NCBI GenBank assembly: GCA_038323265.1
Contig: JBBQGT010000051.1
Coordinates: 1 to 21,870, forward strand
Length of the DNA: 21,870 nucleotides
Source: PNKC01 sp038323265
Lineage (GTDB): Bacteria > Chloroflexota > Dehalococcoidia > Tepidiformales > Tepidiformaceae
Direction: 5' to 3'
The notes beneath the pieces are model-generated. The model did no database searches and was not told where the DNA came from. It saw nothing but the letters and a program-made list of their open reading frames with translations. Numbering within the stretch: position 1 is the stretch's first letter; the number at the start of each line of letters is the position of its first letter. Positions 5,588 to 11,980 of this stretch are shown one piece after another. A program made the position numbers and the translations under genes.

Positions 5588-8121
5588 CGGGGCTGACCGC
5601 GGCCGAAGCTGTTCGCCGCTTCGAGATCGAAGGCCCCAACGAACCTGCGCCGATCGCCGAGCCCTCGGCCCTGCGGGTACTTGCTCGCCAGTTCCAAAGC
5701 AAGCTCATCTGGATCCTGGTCATCTCCACCGTCGCAAGCCTCGCCCTACAGGAGTGGTTGAATGCGGGCGCCATCGGCGTCACCGTGCTCGTGTCGGCTG
5801 GATTCGGCTTCCTCAACGAATGGCGCTCGGAGCGCGCGATCGCCGCCCTCTCGCGGCTCACGGCCCGGCGCGCCGAAGTCGTCAGAGACGGGACGCACGA
5901 GGATATCCTCGCCCGTGAACTGGTCCGCGGTGACCTCGTCGTGGTCGACGACGGTGATGTGATCCCCGCCGATGCGAGAGTGGTGGTCTCGCGCGGGCTG
6001 CTCGTGAACGAATCGATCCTGACCGGCGAGCCCGTAGCCGTTGCCAAGGACGCCACGCCCGGTAACGAGGAGTCAGCGACGCCCCGCACCATGCTCTTCG
6101 CTGGGACGACGGTGGCCGGCGGGAGCGGGACGGCCGTCGTAGTGGCGACCGGTGCGGCCACTCAACTCGGAAGCATCTTTACGGCGGTCCAGGCCAGTGC
6201 TCGCAAGCCAACCCCGCTCGAGGAACGGCTCAACACCCTGGGCAACCGGCTGATCGTCGTCTTCCTCGGCCTGTGCGCGCTCATCCTTGTTTACGGACTC
6301 GTGGCCGGACGGGACGCCCAACTCGTCATCGAAACAGCGGTTTCACTGGCGATCGGCGCCGTGCCGGAAGGCCTCCCGGCCGTTACCACCGCCGCACTCG
6401 CGATCGCCGTCCGCCGGCTGGCAGCCCGGGAGGTTCTTGTCCGGCGGCTCGACGCTGTGGAGACGCTCGGCTCGACGACGATCATCGTGACCGACAAGAC
6501 CGGGACGCTGACCGAGAACCGGATGGTGGTGCGCAGCGTGCTCCTCATGGACGGGCAGGAGGTACAGTTCGACGTCCGCGCCATCAAAGGCGAGCCGATC
6601 ATTACAACGGTCCGCGGCGCCGATGGGGGCGAGCCGGTCGAGCGAGCGCGCGCTGTCCTCGAAATCGGGACGCTCTGCAACGACAGCCTCCTCGAACACG
6701 ACGATGAGCAGGGCTGGCATACTCACGGCGACCCCTCGGAGGGCGCAATCGTCGTGGCAGCGGCGGGACTCGGTATCGACCTCCAGGAGTTGGATGAACG
6801 GCTGCTCCGGACCGCGACCGAGCCCTTCAGCACTGCCCGGATGATGATGCTCACCGTGCATGGCGGCCTCGTCGCCGTAAAAGGCGCCTTCGCACAGGTG
6901 GCTGGCTGGGCCGGAGACGAAGCGCCCGACCTGCGGCGCGCGGTCCACGCGCTCGGCGACGCGGGCTACCGGGTGCTTGCCGTGGCCGAGGAACGCGATG
7001 GCGTCCGCCAGTTGCTCGGCGCGATCGTCCTGGAAGACCCGGTCCGTGCGGACGCGCGAGCCGCCGTCGACCGCTGCCGCGAGGCCGGGATTCGGCTCAT
7101 GCTCGTGACCGGGGACCAGTTGGCGACGGCGACCACCGTAGCCCGCGAGACCGGCATCCTGCGGGACGGCGGCCGCGTCGTCGTCGGCTCCGAGTTCGTG
7201 CCCGGCGAGACGGAGGGCCTCGCCGTCGTCGCGCGCGCCACTCACCAGCGGAAGGAGGAGATCGTCGCCTCTCTCCAGGCCAGCGGCGAAGTGGTGGCGA
7301 TGACTGGCGACGGCGTGAACGACGCGGCCGCGCTGCGGGCTTCTCACGTGGGTGTCGCCGTTGGCCCCAACGCCACTGACGTGGCGGTCGAGGCTGCGGA
7401 CATCTTCCTCTCCCGCGGCGATCTGCTCTCGCTGGTCGAAGGGATCCGTGAAGGGCGGCAGGTCGCGAAGAGCCTGCGAGAGGCGATCATCTACCTTCTG
7501 ACGGCAAGCTTCGCCACGATCATCCTGATCGGCGGCGGGATGATCATCAGCGAGACGCCACCTCTCGGGCCGCTCCAGATCCTCTGGCTCAACATTGTCG
7601 TCCACATCTTCCCGGCGCTGGCCCTTGCCGTGAGCCGGGAAGATGGCGCCGCTGCCAACCGGCCAACCGGTTCGCTCTTCACTGGGGCCATGTGGGTCGA
7701 AGTCGGGGTGCGCGCCACCGTGGCCGCCGCCGCCGGCGCGGTCGTCTTTGCGATCCTCGATCAAGCCGGAATCGCGGCTATGCGGATGCAGGCGGGGGTC
7801 TATTTTGTGATGGCGGTCGTGCTTATTGGGCAGTCGTTCCTGATCGGCGTGCCGAGGCCTTCAGCACTCCTACCCCGGCTGAGACGAATCGCAGTGTGGG
7901 GAGCGGCCGCCATCTCCGTGGCCCTCCTCGTGGTGGGCGCTTTTCTGCCCGGACTCCGGGACGCGCTGGGTCTCGAAATCGCCACAGCAAACGACCTCCT
8001 GCTAGTAGTCGTGGTCGCGCTGGTAGCCTGGAACGTCGCTCAGATCTCGGTCCTTGCCGCCGCCGCGATCGTCGGTCGTGGCGCCGCCACTCTCCCGGGC
8101 GCCCCGAACGGCAAGAACTGA
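5584..8121 (+). CDS. P2-type cation-transporting ATPase (Ca/Mn pump-like, altered ion site)
   Basis: 845 aa from GTG. Integral membrane pump that moves cations using ATP through an aspartyl-phosphate. Motifs in order: GLTAAEAVRRF-IEGPNE N-terminal domain, actuator LTGEP (146-150), M4 PEGLP (261-265, P2 type), phosphorylation site DKTGTLT (D304), and hinge TGDGVNDAAAL (574-584), then a hydrophobic C-terminal half with M5-M10. In M6, N670-I-V-V-H674 carries His where SERCA has the ion-binding Asp800. M5 (TASFATIILI) lacks the Asn/Glu pair of SERCA. The Ca label is therefore only a class label; the transported ion is uncertain. The N-terminal end seems frame-disrupted (see 5474-5587), and there is no strong ribosome binding site before this GTG. 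It is not obviously linked to the Nxr-like block. Confidence 0.9.
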   Translation: MTGLTAAEAVRRFEIEGPNEPAPIAEPSALRVLARQFQSKLIWILVISTVASLALQEWLNAGAIGVTVLVSAGFGFLNEWRSERAIAALSRLTARRAEVVRDGTHEDILARELVRGDLVVVDDGDVIPADARVVVSRGLLVNESILTGEPVAVAKDATPGNEESATPRTMLFAGTTVAGGSGTAVVVATGAATQLGSIFTAVQASARKPTPLEERLNTLGNRLIVVFLGLCALILVYGLVAGRDAQLVIETAVSLAIGAVPEGLPAVTTAALAIAVRRLAAREVLVRRLDAVETLGSTTIIVTDKTGTLTENRMVVRSVLLMDGQEVQFDVRAIKGEPIITTVRGADGGEPVERARAVLEIGTLCNDSLLEHDDEQGWHTHGDPSEGAIVVAAAGLGIDLQELDERLLRTATEPFSTARMMMLTVHGGLVAVKGAFAQVAGWAGDEAPDLRRAVHALGDAGYRVLAVAEERDGVRQLLGAIVLEDPVRADARAAVDRCREAGIRLMLVTGDQLATATTVARETGILRDGGRVVVGSEFVPGETEGLAVVARATHQRKEEIVASLQASGEVVAMTGDGVNDAAALRASHVGVAVGPNATDVAVEAADIFLSRGDLLSLVEGIREGRQVAKSLREAIIYLLTASFATIILIGGGMIISETPPLGPLQILWLNIVVHIFPALALAVSREDGAAANRPTGSLFTGAMWVEVGVRATVAAAAGAVVFAILDQAGIAAMRMQAGVYFVMAVVLIGQSFLIGVPRPSALLPRLRRIAVWGAAAISVALLVVGAFLPGLRDALGLEIATANDLLLVVVVALVAWNVAQISVLAAAAIVGRGAATLPGAPNGKN

Positions 8122-8167
8122 ATCGTCGCAGTGACGCCGTTGAGCAGCGAGCGATGCGCCCGATGGC

Positions 8168-8183
8168 CGTGACTTTTGTCGCA
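8168..8183 (+). promoter_or_regulatory. CRP-like operator before the DUF2249 operon
   Basis: CGTGACTTTTGTCGCA: half-sites GTGAC and GTCGC with a 4-nt spacer, a near match to TGTGA-N6-TCACA (two mismatches). Its centre is 42.5 bp before the ATG at 8218. It closely resembles the site at 10871-10886, and both are followed by CCGGGCGC located 12 nt before the ATG. It is probably bound by the Crp/Fnr regulator encoded at 10045-10731. Two mismatches make it the weaker of the two sites. Confidence 0.5.
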
Positions 8184-8217
8184 TGCCATGAAGGGGTCCG
8201 GGCGCATGCTGCCGGTC

Positions 8218-8439
8218 ATGACGGATATACATCTCGACAACAGAGGGCTGCAACCACCCGAACCGATGGTCCGGATTCTTCGGGCGCTCGCCGAAATCTC
8301 GGCGCAAGACCAGCTCGTCGTCCTCATGGACCGTGAACCGTTGTTGCTTTACCCCGAATTGGAGCGGCGGGGATTCGGCTGGGCGTTCGTGGACGGCGCG
8401 GAGAAGGTGCTCAAAATTGCGAGGACAGACCCGGCGTGA
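8218..8439 (+). CDS. DUF2249 (TusA-like) small protein
   Basis: 73 aa. The start MTDIHLDNRGLQPPEPM and the continuation (VRILRALAEISAQDQLVVL, then LYPELERRGFGWAF) are typical of DUF2249, a TusA/SirA-like alpha/beta fold often found near nitrogen-oxide and heme-copper genes; the molecular role is unknown. I chose ATG 8218 because the domain starts there and because of the matched promoter layout, which would give a leaderless or nearly leaderless message. ATG 8206, with AAGGGG 9 nt upstream, is an alternative; ATG 8176 would overlap the operator. The stop TGA overlaps the next ATG (TGATG), so translation of the two is coupled. Confidence 0.82.
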   Translation: MTDIHLDNRGLQPPEPMVRILRALAEISAQDQLVVLMDREPLLLYPELERRGFGWAFVDGAEKVLKIARTDPA

Positions 8440-9749
8440 TGCGGATGAATCCATCGAACAGTGCGCCGCTCGGCCTGGTGGCGCCGTTTCTGTTGATGGC
8501 TCCGCTTGGGCTGCTGGCAGCCGGACTGCTGCTCGCCACCAGTGACGCCAGTTCGTTGGCTGGGATTAACGCACCGCGCAACGTCGCAGCGGCGCACGCG
8601 GCAATTATTGGCGGGTTAACGACGGCGATCATGGGCGCGATTTACCAGCTTGGGCCAGCGGTGCTCGGTGGGCGGCTGGTGTCCCAACGGCTGGCGCGCA
8701 TCCAGTTCGGCTTCCATGCGGTCTCCGTGCCAGCCTTCGTTTGGGCGCTGCTTGAATGGAACGTGATGTGGATGAGCGTGGCTGCGCTCGGCGTTGTGAC
8801 GTCGCTCGTCCTGTTTCTGATCAACGCCGTTGCGGCCGTGGGTATGCGTAGGCCGAACTCGGTGACGCGGGCGTACCTTTCCGCCGCGCTTGTGATGCTG
8901 GTGATCACCGCTTCGTTGGGCGTCACGTGGGTCAGTACGCTGGAACACCTCTGGTTCCCGGTAACGCTGGGCAGGCTTTCCGGACATGCGCACATGGGCC
9001 TGCTGGGGTGGCTGGGATTGACGATGATGGGCGTCTCCTACCAGTTGGTGCCTATGTTCAATGTGGTCCAAAAGCGTGAGCCGCGGCTGGCGTGGGCGGC
9101 GCTCGCGTCAACCTGCGGCTCGGCGTTGGTTGGCGGGCTGGTGCTAATGTCGGATCCTGGCCGGGAGGTGAGGCTGAGCGTCGCTGCGGCAATGGCGGTG
9201 GGACCCGCGCTCTGGAGTATTGACATGCTGCGCCTCCTGTTGGCGCGGTCGCGCCGCACGCTGGATGTGCAGGGGAAGGCCACGTTCCTCTCGCTTGGAT
9301 TCCTGGCGGCGACCATCGTGCTGGGGTTGGTGGTTGCTGTCGGCGAACCCCTCCAGGACGGTGACCACAGCGCCAGGTGGCAACTGGCTTACGGGATCTG
9401 CGGAATCGGCGGGTGGGCCGGAATCATGTGGGTTGGCAACAGCTACAAAATCCTCCCGTTCCTGGTGTGGTACCACCGTTACCGCTTTCTTGCCGGGAGA
9501 GGACGCGTACCAATGATCAACGATATCTACGACGACCGCTTGGCAACGGCAGTCCTGTGGTGCTACGCGGGAGGTGTCGCCCTGTTGGCTGCGGGCGCCG
9601 GACTGGCGGACCTGACCGTCTTGCGAGTTGGCGCGGGATTGCTGGCCGGCGCTGTGGCGGCCCACCTGGGCACGCTTGGGCACATCCTGTTCGCCCCGCA
9701 TGCAGCTGCCGCGGTCGCGCAACCGTTGGGAAGAGGAGCACTGCGATGA
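8439..9749 (+). CDS. Heme-copper oxidase subunit I-like / NnrS-like membrane protein
   Basis: 436 aa, about twelve hydrophobic segments, inner membrane. A motif occurs three times: HA-x4-GG-x6-MG-x2-YQL-x-P (52-73), HAHMGLLGW-x5-MG-x2-YQL-x-P (183-205) and GWAGIMWVGNSYKILP (325-340). This fits the three-fold pseudosymmetry of the COX1 fold. The His-His and W-x3-H elements that build the CuB site of true oxidases and NO reductases are not seen; H53, H183 and H185 could bind heme. It is probably not a terminal oxidase; a heme protein handling NO or another gas is a reasonable inference. ATG 8439 overlaps the previous stop; the stop at 9747-9749 overlaps the next ATG. A GTG at 8436 is an unlikely alternative. 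Confidence 0.72.
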   Translation: MRMNPSNSAPLGLVAPFLLMAPLGLLAAGLLLATSDASSLAGINAPRNVAAAHAAIIGGLTTAIMGAIYQLGPAVLGGRLVSQRLARIQFGFHAVSVPAFVWALLEWNVMWMSVAALGVVTSLVLFLINAVAAVGMRRPNSVTRAYLSAALVMLVITASLGVTWVSTLEHLWFPVTLGRLSGHAHMGLLGWLGLTMMGVSYQLVPMFNVVQKREPRLAWAALASTCGSALVGGLVLMSDPGREVRLSVAAAMAVGPALWSIDMLRLLLARSRRTLDVQGKATFLSLGFLAATIVLGLVVAVGEPLQDGDHSARWQLAYGICGIGGWAGIMWVGNSYKILPFLVWYHRYRFLAGRGRVPMINDIYDDRLATAVLWCYAGGVALLAAGAGLADLTVLRVGAGLLAGAVAAHLGTLGHILFAPHAAAAVAQPLGRGALR

Positions 9750-10048
9750 CGACCGAAGAAGTTGCCGAGGTCCTGCGGGGGGTCTACGACCCGGAACTGG
9801 CGATCGATATCGTCTCGCTTGGCCTGGTCTACGGCATCGAGACCATGGACGGTGAAGTAGCAGTGACGATTACGACCACGTCCCCCGCTTGTCCCATGGG
9901 CGACGCCCTCTACGGCATGACGGAGGCGGTGCTGCACTACGCCTTTCCGCTGGCAAAGGTCGACCTGGAATTGACCCATTCGCCTCAGTGGACCGTGGAG
10001 ATGGCCGAGCGCGCCGCCCTGGAGGAGCTTGGCCTGGTGCGGCGTTAG
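9746..10048 (+). CDS. DUF59/MIP18 family metal-sulfur cluster assembly protein (PaaD/SufT-like)
   Basis: 100 aa. DPELAIDIVSLGLVYGI (15-31), the TTTSPACPMGDAL segment with conserved C49 (43-55), and the SPQW motif (79-82) define the family, which helps mature Fe-S proteins in the cytoplasm. GAGGAG (9733-9738) precedes ATG 9746, which overlaps the upstream TGA (ATGA). It is likely the last gene of the DUF2249 operon. Its presence beside an Fe-S-rich molybdoenzyme operon may not be accidental, though pairing of DUF59 with DUF2249 and a COX1-like protein is also seen elsewhere (from memory). Its 3' end overlaps the convergent regulator gene by 4 bp. Confidence 0.88.
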   Translation: MTTEEVAEVLRGVYDPELAIDIVSLGLVYGIETMDGEVAVTITTTSPACPMGDALYGMTEAVLHYAFPLAKVDLELTHSPQWTVEMAERAALEELGLVRR

Positions 10049-10731
10049 AGCAGTCGGCGCAGGGCATCAAGGTCTCGCACAACGTATTCCTCACGCCGCA
10101 CCTCCACCAGACCATCATCTTCCATCACTTTTAGCGTCCGGCTGACGACTTCTCGGACGGAGCCGACGAGCGAGGCGAGATCCTGTTGCGTGATGGAGCG
10201 AGGCACGATAGTTCCCTCCGCAGTCTGCACGCCCTCTTCTCGGGCGGTGAGATAGAGGTAGCGGGCGATCCGGTTCTGGACGGTCTGGAGACTTATCTGT
10301 TCGACCAATTCGGTAAACGAACGTAGCCTGCGCGCGAAATGGTTCAGTAGCGCGAGTGCCACAGCGGGATTGCGGGTGATGACCTCCATGAAGACGGGCG
10401 TGGAGATAAACAGCGCTTCCGCGGGCTCCAGCGCTTCGACAGTCGCCGGATTTGGGCCGCCATCGAAAACAGGCACTTCGCCGAAGCTATCGCCCGCCGC
10501 GAGCAAGCGCAGGATCTGCTCACGACCATCGGACCCGCTGCGGAAGATGCGCGCCCGGCCTCTGCGGAGGACGAAGAATCCGCGGCAGATTTCCGCTTCG
10601 ACGAGGATCGTTTCTCGCGGACCGTAGCTACGGACTTCGATGCTCCGAAGCAGACGTTCGGCCTCTGACTCAGGGATCCCCTTGAGGTGGGGGATGGCGA
10701 GAATTTCTTCCGGGGTGAGCGGCGAGGCCAT
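10045..10731 (-). CDS. Crp/Fnr family transcriptional regulator
   Basis: 228 aa. N-terminal cyclic-nucleotide-binding-like beta-roll (GFFVLRRGRARIF, GDSFGEVPVF, about 50-110), a long dimerisation helix (about 120-155), then a winged helix-turn-helix. The recognition helix SVREVVSRTLKVMEDDGLV (191-209) has R193, E194 and R198, equivalent to the CRP residues (RE-x3-R) that read TGTGA. The single N-terminal Cys (C49) rules out an FNR-type Fe-S cluster; the effector is unknown (cAMP, heme/NO or none). It is convergent with the DUF59 gene and divergent from the MobB-FmdE/Nxr operon. No clear ribosome binding site precedes ATG 10731, whereas a CATACT lies 5 nt upstream, suggesting a leaderless message. 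Confidence 0.93.
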   Translation of the reverse strand: MASPLTPEEILAIPHLKGIPESEAERLLRSIEVRSYGPRETILVEAEICRGFFVLRRGRARIFRSGSDGREQILRLLAAGDSFGEVPVFDGGPNPATVEALEPAEALFISTPVFMEVITRNPAVALALLNHFARRLRSFTELVEQISLQTVQNRIARYLYLTAREEGVQTAEGTIVPRSITQQDLASLVGSVREVVSRTLKVMEDDGLVEVRREEYVVRDLDALRRLL

Positions 10732-10736
10732 GGCGC

Positions 10737-10758
10737 AGTATGGGGCAGCCAGGCTGCC
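10737..10758 (-). promoter_or_regulatory. Putative -10 and palindrome before the Crp/Fnr gene
   Basis: On the minus strand CATACT (10742-10737, 4/6 match to TATAAT) ends 5 nt before the ATG, so the transcript would start at or near the start codon. Just upstream, GGCAGCC-A-GGCTGCC (10744-10758) is a perfect 7-bp-arm palindrome in the place of the promoter spacer; it could be an operator or a hairpin. It differs from the CRP-like sites, so autoregulation through it is not implied. Confidence 0.35.
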
Positions 10759-10870
10759 TGAAGGTAGCGCCGCGGCCGCTGCCCCCTTTCCCCACGAGAT
10801 GCGACATGGTGAGGCCTTCCGCGATCCGGGGATTGTTGTCCGGCGTGGCTGCGGAGTTTCGTCGGATCGT

Positions 10871-10886
10871 GGTGACCAATGTCACA
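10871..10886 (+). promoter_or_regulatory. CRP-like operator before the MobB-FmdE/Nxr-like operon
   Basis: GGTGACCAATGTCACA matches TGTGA-N6-TCACA with one mismatch and is a perfect GTGAC-N4-GTCAC palindrome. Its centre is exactly 41.5 bp before the ATG at 10920, the classic class II activator spacing if transcription begins at that A. The site lies between the divergent Crp/Fnr gene and the operon, and the regulator's recognition helix has the matching residues. Local activation of the operon is inferred. Confidence 0.68.
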
Positions 10887-10919
10887 TCAGAGATCCGCAC
10901 CGGGCGCCACTCTTTCCGC

Positions 10920-11975
10920 ATGAAAGCTGCGAGCAGGATTCGCCTGGCAGAACCAGTGCTGGTAGGGCCCGTGGTGGTGGCAGTACGAGGGCCATCTCGC
11001 TCCGGCAAGACGGCGCTCGTTGAGCGGCTGATCGAGGGCGGGCGCGAACGCGGCTGGAAGGTAGCTTGGGCGAAGCGGACACACCACCAGATCGACCTCC
11101 CTGAGAAGGCATCCGGGCGTGTTTGGGCCAGTGGTCCAGAAGCGATGGTTCTGCACGCCGCGGATCGGGTGCAGGTGACCCATCCCGCTGGTGGGGCGGA
11201 CTCGCAAGCAGTCTTGGCCCACGTCCCTGAAGGGATGGATCTCATCCTGTTGGAGACCCACACCCCGGAACCGTACCCGACGATCCTCTCCAGCCTGCTT
11301 GAGCCGGCGGACGAAGAAACGGTGATCGGACGGTTCGAGTTGTTTGGAAACCGCGAAGCGGCAGCGGCCAGTCTGCCAGTGATCGCGGGCATGCTCCCCC
11401 GAGACCCGCGTATCGACGCGTTCTTGAGACTTGCGTTGAAGCTTCACGGCGGTCGCGGCTGCGCAGGGTTGGTTTTGGGGACGCGGCTGGCAATGGCAGG
11501 CGTGGACGCCCTCGGCATCGCCGCCCCAGACCTCGATAAGCGCCTGATCGTTGTTTCGGAGACAGACCGTTGCGCCCTTGATGGCTTCCAGGCGGTGACA
11601 GGCTGCCGTCTCAGCAAACATACCCTGAGGTTGCGGGATTACGGCAAGGTAGCTGCCACATTCATCGACGAGTGGACCGGCACTGCTATGCGTGTGGCCG
11701 TCCGCGGCGATCTTCGCGAACGCGTGGGCGAGGGCGAGGATGCCGATGAGCGGCACGCCATGCAGCGGCAGGCTTACGGGACGTGGGCGGCAGCGGAGCT
11801 GTTTGAAGCACGAGCGTGCAGCTTCACGCTTTCGGAGTTCGAACGGCCCGGCAGGCCCAGGCGGCGGGTGCTCTGCGAGGCGTGCGGCGAAGAAGTCGCC
11901 GATGGGCGGGAGAGAGAAACCGAATCAGGGATCCGGTGCCGGCCATGCGCGGCCTCACCGGTGCTGGAGGGATAG
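10920..11975 (+). CDS. Fusion of MobB-like Mo-cofactor GTPase and FmdE domain
   Basis: 351 aa. Residues about 16-160 are MobB-like: P-loop GPSRSGKT (24-31), then VAWAKRTHHQIDLPEKASGR (48-67) in the position of the family's K-x-KH-HH segment; MobB binds GTP and supports guanylation of molybdopterin. Residues about 165-265 are FmdE-like (LHGGRGCAGLVLG 175-187, DRCALDGFQAVTGC 216-229, RDYGKVAATF 239-248). The C-terminus has a zinc-ribbon pattern C319-x2-C322...C340-x2-C343. FmdE proteins usually accompany Mo/W enzymes. I chose ATG 10920 over longer upstream starts because the domain begins there and because of the operator spacing; it has no obvious ribosome binding site. It ends 5 bp before the catalytic subunit, so dedicated cofactor supply for that enzyme is likely. 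Confidence 0.82.
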   Translation: MKAASRIRLAEPVLVGPVVVAVRGPSRSGKTALVERLIEGGRERGWKVAWAKRTHHQIDLPEKASGRVWASGPEAMVLHAADRVQVTHPAGGADSQAVLAHVPEGMDLILLETHTPEPYPTILSSLLEPADEETVIGRFELFGNREAAAASLPVIAGMLPRDPRIDAFLRLALKLHGGRGCAGLVLGTRLAMAGVDALGIAAPDLDKRLIVVSETDRCALDGFQAVTGCRLSKHTLRLRDYGKVAATFIDEWTGTAMRVAVRGDLRERVGEGEDADERHAMQRQAYGTWAAAELFEARACSFTLSEFERPGRPRRRVLCEACGEEVADGRERETESGIRCRPCAASPVLEG

Positions 11976-11980
11976 GCCGA

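Noticed and set aside
6343..7764. Long minus-strand open frame (473 codons) opposite the P-type ATPase
   Set aside because: It is rich in Arg, His, Asp and Gly with no recognisable motif and lies fully opposite a clear ATPase; high GC content creates such mirror frames.
8176..8217. Longer start for the DUF2249 protein (ATG 8176 or 8206)
   Set aside because: ATG 8176 overlaps the predicted operator; the added residues do not match the family's N-terminus. ATG 8206 remains possible.
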